This document shows, in pieces, positions 1-4,650 of a stretch of DNA of 5,299 nt. The DNA comes from Rhodospira sp. GTDB lineage: Bacteria > Pseudomonadota > Alphaproteobacteria > Rhodospirillales > Rhodospirillaceae. Position numbers and translations under genes: made by a program. The stretch's first letter is position 1. Every line of letters starts with the position of its first letter. Below the pieces are notes generated by a model, which searched no databases, was not told the origin of the DNA, and saw only the letters and a program-made list of their open reading frames with translations. The stretch spans positions 1 to 5,299 of the forward strand of contig JANQGN010000018.1 in NCBI GenBank assembly GCA_028277295.1, read 5' to 3'.

Positions 1-1
1 G

Positions 2-262
2 CCGGCCATCGACTGGGACAAGGGCAAGGCGGTGGCGCATCTGCTGTCCACCCTGAAGCTGGACGACGCCGGCCACCGGCCCATGTTCTTCGGCGACGAT
101 GTCACCGACGAGGACGCCTTCCACGCCCTCCACGGTCTCGGAGGCGTGGGCGTCCTGGCGGCGCCCGCCAGCGATGGCGACGACGGCCGGGTGTCGGCGG
201 CTGACTTCCGTGTGGATGATCCTGGTCAGGTGCTGGAGTTGCTCCGCCGTCTGACGCCCTGA
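2..262 (+). CDS. otsB: Trehalose-6-phosphate phosphatase, C-terminal part (5' truncated by window)
   Basis: This is the C-terminal 86 residues of a HAD-superfamily trehalose-6-phosphate phosphatase, the cytoplasmic enzyme that hydrolyses trehalose-6-phosphate to trehalose and phosphate. The frame is open from base 2 and has no start in the window. Two family landmarks are visible. The first is D-K-G-K-A-V (bases 17-34), which carries the conserved HAD motif III lysine (codon 20-22). The second is F-F-G-D-D-V-T-D-E-D-A-F (bases 86-121), the Mg-binding acidic motif IV typical of OtsB. After it comes the usual short tail, ending in a V-L-E-L-L-R-R-L helix. The nucleophile motif D-x-D-G-T and the cap domain lie upstream, outside the window. 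The stop TGA (260-262) sits inside an 8-bp tandem repeat. The nearby GH65, otsA and glk genes support a trehalose role. The family call is secure; whether the full gene is intact cannot be seen. A GTG at base 32 is internal, because homology continues upstream of it. Confidence 0.93.
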   Translation, partial: PAIDWDKGKAVAHLLSTLKLDDAGHRPMFFGDDVTDEDAFHALHGLGGVGVLAAPASDGDDGRVSAADFRVDDPGQVLELLRRLTP

Positions 263-283
263 CGCCCTGACGGTCTGATCCGG
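252..283 (+). repeat. 8-bp tandem repeat spanning the otsB stop codon
   Basis: There are four consecutive 8-bp units beginning with TGA at 252, 260, 268 and 276. The first two are identical (TGACGCCC); the third and fourth (TGACGGTC, TGATCCGG) have diverged. Because 8 is not a multiple of 3, the TGA triplets fall in all three frames, so the end of otsB is stopped in every frame; otsB itself uses the one at 260-262. The repeat is plain in the sequence. Replication slippage as its origin is an inference. Confidence 0.7.
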
Positions 284-337
284 TCATGACCGGGTGACCG
301 TGGGCCGGTCGAGGATCGATGACACGGGCCGCGTCAT
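280..337. promoter_or_regulatory. Candidate operator cluster: two dyads sharing an ATGAC(N)CGG half-site
   Basis: A perfect 14-bp palindrome, CCGGTCATGACCGG, occupies 280-293. A 19-bp dyad at 319-337 (ATGACACGG-G-CCGCGTCAT) matches at 8 of 9 arm positions. Both are built from ATGAC(N)CGG half-sites, but in opposite relative orientation, and a further GTGACCG lies at 294-300. The dyad centres (about 286.5 and 328) are 41.5 bp apart, close to four DNA helical turns. The pentamer CGGTC or its complement GACCG appears five times between 271 and 310. The position between otsB and the GH65 gene fits a repressor or activator binding region for the downstream gene. No regulator gene is visible, and short dyads are common in GC-rich DNA, so function is inferred. 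Confidence 0.35.
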
Positions 338-362
338 TGCCCGGCGCGGAGCATCGACGCGA

Positions 363-444
363 TCCAGGGGTCCAGGGGCATGGCGTCCGCCATGGATTGA
401 TGGGCAGCCGCCATGCGATGATAGCTTGCGAGCCCCTATTTTTT
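363..444 (+). terminator. Branched terminator-like or leader RNA structure ending in a T-tract
   Basis: A direct repeat of TCCAGGGG (363-370, 371-378) is followed by CATGGCG (379-385). That segment can pair with CGCCATG at 388-394 or, equally well, with a second copy at 409-415. The arm AGGGGC (374-379) is exactly complementary to GCCCCT (432-437), which runs straight into six T residues (439-444). This resembles an intrinsic terminator with a long branched stem, or an attenuator. It could end otsB transcription or act in the 5' leader of the GH65 gene. The outer stem is only 6 bp and encloses a 52-nt branched loop, so efficiency as a simple terminator is doubtful. The T-rich stretch is also the main low-GC dip of the spacer and could instead belong to a promoter; I found no convincing -35/-10 pair. 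Confidence 0.35.
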
Positions 445-522
445 GAAAGTCAGTCTCTGCGTTTCTGGCCCGCCTTGTTTCCTCGCCGAACGCGCCCGCC
501 GGCCGCGCGCCCCCGCCCAACT

Positions 523-530
523 GGAAAGGA
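523..530 (+). promoter_or_regulatory. Ribosome binding site deciding the GH65 start
   Basis: GGAAAGGA is the best Shine-Dalgarno match upstream of the GH65 gene. It directly abuts an ATG at 531, which leaves no spacer, but stands 9 nt before an in-frame ATG at 540. Normal spacing therefore favours 540 as the start, shortening the protein by three residues (M-P-S) compared with the earlier ATG. Confidence 0.65.
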
Positions 531-539
531 ATGCCGTCC

Positions 540-2990
540 ATGACCGACTGGTCCCTGGTCTACGACCGCTTCGACCCCGAACGGCAGGGCCTGAGAGAGG
601 CCCTGTGCGCCACCGGCAACGGCTATTTCGTCAGCCGGGGCGCCTTCTGCTGGGTGATGGCCGACAAGGCGCACTACCCAGCCACCTATCTGTCGGGCGG
701 TTACAATCGGGCGCCGACCGAAGTCGCCGGTCGGGTGATCGAGAATGAGGACCTGGTCAACCTGCCCAACTGGTCGGCGCTGACGTTCCGCATCGCCGAC
801 GGCGACTGGTTCAATATCCAGGCCGTCGATGTGCTGTCGTTCCAGCAGTCCCTGGATCTGTTCCGGGGTGTGCTGGAGGTCACGGTCCGCTTTCGCGACA
901 AGGCGGGGCGCGAGAGCACACTGATCACCCGGCGCCTGGTCAGCATGGCCGACATGCATCTGGCCGGCATCGACCTGTCACTGACCGCGCACAACTGGTC
1001 CGGCTCGGTGCAGGTGCGTTCGGCCCTGGATGGGCGGGTGATCAACGCCGGGGTGAAGCGCTACCGGGACCTCAACAGCTCCCACCTGACGCCCCTGGCC
1101 GCCGGCACCTACCAGGCGCGCGACGGCGGGGAGGCGCTGTTGCATCTTCTGGTCGAGACCAAGCAGTCCCGCCTGCGCGTGGCCCAGGCGGCGCGCACCC
1201 GGGTGGTGTCCAATCCCCATGCCTTCGAGGCCCGGGCCGAGAGCGTGCACGAGGAAGGCTACGTCCAGCAGGACATCCATTGCACGGTGGGCCACGGCGA
1301 GACGATGGTGGTGGAGAAGCTGGCGGCGCTGTTCACCTCGCGCGACACGGCCATTTCCGAGCCCGGCATCGCCGCCCGCGAGGCCGCCGCCCATGCCCCC
1401 GCCTTCAGTCGCCTGCGCCAGGAGCATGAGCGGGTCTGGCGCCAGCTCTGGGACCGCTGCGACATTGCCCTGGACGGCGACGCCGAGACGCAGATGATCC
1501 TGCGCCTGCATATCTTCCACCTCCTGCAAACCCTGTCGCCCAACACGATCAACCTCGACGTGGGCGTCCCGGCGCGCGGCTGGCATGGCGAGGCGTATCG
1601 CGGTCACGTGTTCTGGGACGAACTGTTCATCCTGCCGTTCCTGAATTACCGGCTGCCGGCGATCAGCCGCTCCTGCCTGCGCTACCGGCATTTGCGGTTG
1701 CCCAAGGCCCGCGAGGCCGCCGCCGACGAGGGCCTGAAGGGCGCCATGTTCCCCTGGCAATCGGGCAGCGACGGACGCGAGGAAAGCCAGAAGGTGCACC
1801 TCAATCCGCGGTCCGGGCGCTGGGTGCCCGACAACAGTTGCATCCAGCGGCACGTGAGCCTGGCCATCGCCTACAATGCGTGGCGTCACTTCCAGATCAC
1901 CGGGTCTGAGCACTTCCTTGAGTTGCGCGGCGCCGAACTGATCCTGGAGGTCACCCGCTTCTTCGCATCCCTGGCGAACCTGAACGGTCAGACCGGGCGC
2001 TACGAGATCCACCACGTGATGGGACCGGACGAGTATCACGAGGCCTATCCGGACAGCGAGGAGCCGGGGCTCAATAACAACGCCTACACCAATGTGCTGG
2101 TGGCCTGGTTGTGCAGTGCGTCCATGCAGGTTCTGGCCTGCCTGGACGCCCCGCATCGCGCCGAGTTGATGGAAAAGCTGCTTCTCGACGAGCGCGAACT
2201 GGCGCTGTGGGACGACATGAGCCGCAAGATGACCGTCAGTTTCCACGGTGATGGCATTATCAGCCAGTTCGAGGGTTACGAGAATCTCAAGGAGTTCGAC
2301 TGGGACGGGTACCGCAAGAAGTATGGCGATATCCAGCGCCTCGACCGTATCCTGGAGGCCGAGGGGGACAGCCCCAATCGCTACAAGCTGTCCAAGCAGG
2401 CCGACGTGCTGATGTTGTTCTACCTGTTCTCCCGGGAGGAACTGTCGGATCTGTTGCAGCGCCTGGGCTACGAGGCCCTGACCCAGGAGCAGTGGCAGCG
2501 CAATATCGATTACTACCTGGAGCGCACCTCACACGGCTCCACGTTGTCCTATATGGTGCACGCCGCCGTCATGGCGCGCAGCCATCCCGACAAGGCGTGG
2601 GCCTTGTTTGAACAAGCCTTGCGGTCGGACATCGCCGACATTCAGGGCGGCACAACGCCGGAAGGCATCCATCTGGGCGCCATGGCCGGGACGGTGGACC
2701 TGGTCCAGCGCTGCTTCACCGGCCTGGACGTGCGCAATGGCGTGTTGCACTTCGACCCGGTGTTCGGCGACCGCATGGGGACGCTCAAGCTGAAGCTGCG
2801 CTATCTGGGCCGATGGCTGAACGTGGTGCTCAAGGAAGAGGAAATGACCGTGGCCGCGCTGAGTGGCTGGGTGCGGCCGGTGACCATCTGTGTGCGGGGT
2901 GAGGTGCGGGACCTGTCGGCGGGCGAGGCCATCACCTTCCGCCTGACCGACGGGGCGGCCCAGGAGGTGGGCCGCTCGGCCGCCGAGTAG
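540..2990 (+). CDS. Glycoside hydrolase family 65 protein, probable alpha-glucosyl disaccharide phosphorylase (trehalose-type)
   Basis: This is an 816-residue cytoplasmic protein with no signal peptide or membrane segment. The GH65 layout is complete: an N-terminal beta-sandwich (about 1-270), a helical linker, an (alpha/alpha)6 barrel (about 335-745) and a small C-terminal beta domain. Motifs seen are G-H-V-F-W-D-E at 355-361; M-G-P-D-E-Y-H at 494-500, with E498 as the expected general acid; K-Q-A-D-V-L at 619-624; H-G-S-T-L-S at 665-670; and G-T-T-P-E-G-I-H-L-G at 704-713. The family mostly comprises inverting phosphorylases that turn an alpha-glucosyl disaccharide plus phosphate into beta-glucose-1-phosphate plus a sugar. 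The flanking otsB, otsA and glk genes point to trehalose or trehalose-6-phosphate as substrate, but kojibiose, nigerose, maltose or another alpha-glucoside cannot be excluded. The first barrel motif reads FWDELFILP rather than the more usual FWDTEIFxLP (from memory), which suggests a distinct subgroup. The family call is firm, phosphorylase chemistry likely, and the substrate unproven. The start at 540 is chosen from Shine-Dalgarno spacing; 531 is the alternative. Confidence 0.93.
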   Translation: MTDWSLVYDRFDPERQGLREALCATGNGYFVSRGAFCWVMADKAHYPATYLSGGYNRAPTEVAGRVIENEDLVNLPNWSALTFRIADGDWFNIQAVDVLSFQQSLDLFRGVLEVTVRFRDKAGRESTLITRRLVSMADMHLAGIDLSLTAHNWSGSVQVRSALDGRVINAGVKRYRDLNSSHLTPLAAGTYQARDGGEALLHLLVETKQSRLRVAQAARTRVVSNPHAFEARAESVHEEGYVQQDIHCTVGHGETMVVEKLAALFTSRDTAISEPGIAAREAAAHAPAFSRLRQEHERVWRQLWDRCDIALDGDAETQMILRLHIFHLLQTLSPNTINLDVGVPARGWHGEAYRGHVFWDELFILPFLNYRLPAISRSCLRYRHLRLPKAREAAADEGLKGAMFPWQSGSDGREESQKVHLNPRSGRWVPDNSCIQRHVSLAIAYNAWRHFQITGSEHFLELRGAELILEVTRFFASLANLNGQTGRYEIHHVMGPDEYHEAYPDSEEPGLNNNAYTNVLVAWLCSASMQVLACLDAPHRAELMEKLLLDERELALWDDMSRKMTVSFHGDGIISQFEGYENLKEFDWDGYRKKYGDIQRLDRILEAEGDSPNRYKLSKQADVLMLFYLFSREELSDLLQRLGYEALTQEQWQRNIDYYLERTSHGSTLSYMVHAAVMARSHPDKAWALFEQALRSDIADIQGGTTPEGIHLGAMAGTVDLVQRCFTGLDVRNGVLHFDPVFGDRMGTLKLKLRYLGRWLNVVLKEEEMTVAALSGWVRPVTICVRGEVRDLSAGEAITFRLTDGAAQEVGRSAAE

Positions 2991-3161
2991 CCAGGCTCAA
3001 TCGCTCGGCGCCACGCCCGACGCGTCCGGCGCATGGCCGTCGCGGCGTCGCCGCCCGGCGCGGTATGGACGGGCCGGGTGGCGTCCGGCGGGCGCGATGC
3101 CCATATCTCTCGCAGGTGAAGGCCGGCGGGCGTGGGGTTGCCTCCGGCCATGATCAAGGAG
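2991..3161 (+). other. GC-rich spacer between the GH65 gene and otsA
   Basis: The GH65 stop is followed by 182 bp without a supported gene before otsA. There is no T-tract, so no classical intrinsic terminator. The spacer holds a 13-bp odd palindrome (GCGGCG-T-CGCCGC, 3042-3054), an exact 10-bp direct repeat GCGTCCGGCG (3022-3031 and 3081-3090), and a strong potential hairpin just before the otsA ribosome binding site (listed separately). An AT-rich patch at 3102-3109 (CATATCTC) could be a -10-like element, but no acceptable -35 partner stands upstream. Co-transcription of otsA with the GH65 gene is possible but not shown. Confidence 0.5.
3121..3149 (+). promoter_or_regulatory. Strong potential hairpin just upstream of the otsA ribosome binding site
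   Basis: GGCCGG (3121-3126) is exactly complementary to CCGGCC (3144-3149). The stem continues inward after one bulged C with GGGC (3128-3131) against GCCT (3140-3143, one G-U pair), closing on an 8-nt loop. It ends 12 nt before the AGGAGG of otsA. No T-tract follows, so it is not a classical terminator. It could stabilise the mRNA, block upstream ribosomes or RNases, or modulate otsA translation. The complementarity is seen directly; the function is inferred. Confidence 0.4.
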
Positions 3162-3167
3162 AGGAGG
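3162..3167 (+). promoter_or_regulatory. Strong Shine-Dalgarno site fixing the otsA start
   Basis: A perfect AGGAGG lies 5 nt before ATG 3173. It fixes the otsA start there instead of an in-frame ATG at 3065, which would add 36 residues (D-G-P-G-G-V-R-R..., unlike any OtsA N-terminus). The encoded M-S-R-L-V-V-V-S-N-R start matches the E. coli OtsA N-terminus closely, which independently confirms the choice. Confidence 0.85.
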
Positions 3168-3172
3168 GAGTC

Positions 3173-4609
3173 ATGTCGCGTCTCGTGGTGGTGTCCAACC
3201 GGGTCGCCGTCCCGGACGCCCAGTCCGCGACCGCCGGTGGCCTGGCGGTGGCCCTGCGTGATGCGTTGCAAAGTTGTGGCGGCATCTGGTTTGGCTGGAG
3301 CGGGCGCACGGCGGCCCATACGGCCGAAGAGCCAACCATTACGCGGATTGGGCCGGTGACCTACGCAACGCTCGATCTGGGCCGTAAGGACTATAACGAA
3401 TACTATAACGGATTCGCCAATCGCACGCTTTGGCCGTTGTTCCACTATCGCCTGGACCTGGCCGATTTCAGTCACGAGAACTACAACGGCTATCGCCGCG
3501 TCAACACCCTGTTCGCCGAGAAGCTGCGTCCGCTGATCAACGACGATGATCACGTCTGGGTGCACGACTATCACCTGATCCCCCTGGGGCTGGAACTGCG
3601 GGCGCGAGGCGTGGAGCAACCCATGGGGTTTTACCTCCACACGCCGTTCCCGGCGCTGGAGGTTCTGCTCGCGCTGCCCAGCCACGACCTGCTGGTAAAA
3701 TCGCTCTGCGCCTACGATGTGCTTGGCTTCCAGACCGAGAACGACCTGCGCGCCTTCCGCGATTACATCCATTACGAGGCCAGGGGCGAGTTGCTCGATG
3801 ACTACACCGTGCAGGCCCACGGGCGGGTGGTGCGCGCCGAGGTGTTCCCCATCGGCATCGAAGCCGGGCAGATGGAGGCGGCCGCCGAACGGGCGGTGGA
3901 GCAGGGCGCGGCGCGGCGCCTGGACCGCAGCCTTGGGAACCGGCCGCTGATGATCGGTGTGGACCGGCTGGACTACTCCAAGGGCATCCCGGAGCGCTTC
4001 CGCTCCTTCGAGCGCTTCCTGGAAAGCTATCCGGACCATCATGGCCAGGTGTCGATGATGCAGATCGCGCCCCTGTCCCGCTCCGAGGTGCCCGAGTACA
4101 AGGCCATCCGCGAGACCCTGGAGGGGCTGGCCGGCTACATCAACGGTCGTTACGGCGATTTCGACTGGATGCCGTTGCACTACCTGACGAAGAACTTCCA
4201 GCGCGAGACCCTGGCCGGCTTCTTCCGCCTGTCCCGGGTCGGCGTGGTCACGCCGCTGCGCGATGGCATGAACCTGGTGGCCAAGGAGTACGTCGCCAGC
4301 CAGGACCCCAACTATCCCGGCGTGCTGGTGCTGTCGCGCTTCGCGGGCGCGGCGCGGGAACTGGACGCCGCCCTGCTGGTCAACCCCTACGACCACGATG
4401 GCGTCGCGGCGGCCTTGAATCAGGCGCTCATCATGTCGCTTGATGAACGCCGCGAACGCTGGCAGGCCATGTATGCCCGTGTCCGGGAAAACACCCTGGA
4501 ACGCTGGCGGGAACGCTTCCTGACGGCGTTGCGCGCGATGCCAACGCCGCTGACGGTGCGGTCGGGGGCGGAGACGCCGCAGCACGCGCAGGCCGCCGCC
4601 GTGGGATGA
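3173..4609 (+). CDS. otsA: Alpha,alpha-trehalose-6-phosphate synthase (UDP-forming), GT20
   Basis: This 478-residue protein is close in length to E. coli OtsA (about 474). The cytoplasmic enzyme transfers glucose from UDP-glucose to glucose-6-phosphate, giving trehalose-6-phosphate for OtsB. The full set of GT20 landmarks is present: R10 in V-V-S-N-R, the G-G-L-A-V loop, W-F-G-W-S-G, Y77 and W87 (glucose-6-phosphate pocket), H-D-Y-H-L at 131-135 with D132, H-T-P-F-P from H156, G-F-Q-T, V-D-R-L-D-Y-S-K-G at 263-271 with R265 and K270 (phosphate contacts), and R-D-G-M-N-L-V-A-K-E at 363-372 (nucleotide-sugar binding). Residue numbers run two or three above the E. coli ones, as expected for a true orthologue. 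No key residue is missing. The last 20 or so residues form an Ala-rich tail beyond the conserved fold. The gene lies 182 bp after the GH65 gene and 37 bp before glk, which would replenish its glucose-6-phosphate. Confidence is very high. Confidence 0.97.
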   Translation: MSRLVVVSNRVAVPDAQSATAGGLAVALRDALQSCGGIWFGWSGRTAAHTAEEPTITRIGPVTYATLDLGRKDYNEYYNGFANRTLWPLFHYRLDLADFSHENYNGYRRVNTLFAEKLRPLINDDDHVWVHDYHLIPLGLELRARGVEQPMGFYLHTPFPALEVLLALPSHDLLVKSLCAYDVLGFQTENDLRAFRDYIHYEARGELLDDYTVQAHGRVVRAEVFPIGIEAGQMEAAAERAVEQGAARRLDRSLGNRPLMIGVDRLDYSKGIPERFRSFERFLESYPDHHGQVSMMQIAPLSRSEVPEYKAIRETLEGLAGYINGRYGDFDWMPLHYLTKNFQRETLAGFFRLSRVGVVTPLRDGMNLVAKEYVASQDPNYPGVLVLSRFAGAARELDAALLVNPYDHDGVAAALNQALIMSLDERRERWQAMYARVRENTLERWRERFLTALRAMPTPLTVRSGAETPQHAQAAAVG

Positions 4610-4629
4610 GGACCAGGGGACGTGCCACG

Positions 4630-4650
4630 ATGAGGGCCATGCGCCCATGA
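4630..4650 (+). other. Possible six-codon leader peptide overlapping the glk start
   Basis: An ATG at 4630 opens a six-codon frame (M-R-A-M-R-P) whose TGA (4648-4650) overlaps the glk ATG (4647-4649) as ATGA, the classic arrangement for translational coupling. AGGGGA at 4615-4620 is correctly spaced for this ATG, whereas glk itself has only a modest AGGG (4633-4636) inside the small frame. Such a short frame easily arises by chance in this composition, so this is a possibility only. Confidence 0.25.

Noticed and set aside
425..471. Possible sigma70 promoter around TTGCGA (425-430) or TTGAAA (443-448)
   Set aside because: No acceptable -10 hexamer lies at 16-18 bp from either; the AT-rich patch is better explained as a T-tract, though a promoter of another class is not excluded.
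531..539. Earlier ATG for the GH65 gene
   Set aside because: The Shine-Dalgarno directly abuts it with no spacer; the ATG at 540 has normal spacing. The difference is only three residues.
284..541. Short - strand open frame (85 codons) across the otsB-GH65 spacer
   Set aside because: Its translation shows no domain and it spans the repeats; nothing supports expression.
319..543. Short + strand open frame (74 codons) in the otsB-GH65 spacer
   Set aside because: No clear ribosome binding site, no recognisable motif, biased composition, and it runs through the palindromes and T-tract and overlaps the GH65 start.
978..2246. Long open frame on the - strand (422 codons) opposite the GH65 gene
   Set aside because: It is entirely antisense to conserved GH65 coding sequence, with no recognisable motif and biased composition, so it is a shadow of the real gene.
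3065..3172. Upstream in-frame ATG for otsA
   Set aside because: The extra 36 residues do not resemble OtsA, the ATG lacks a good Shine-Dalgarno, and the ATG at 3173 has a perfect one and a matching N-terminus.
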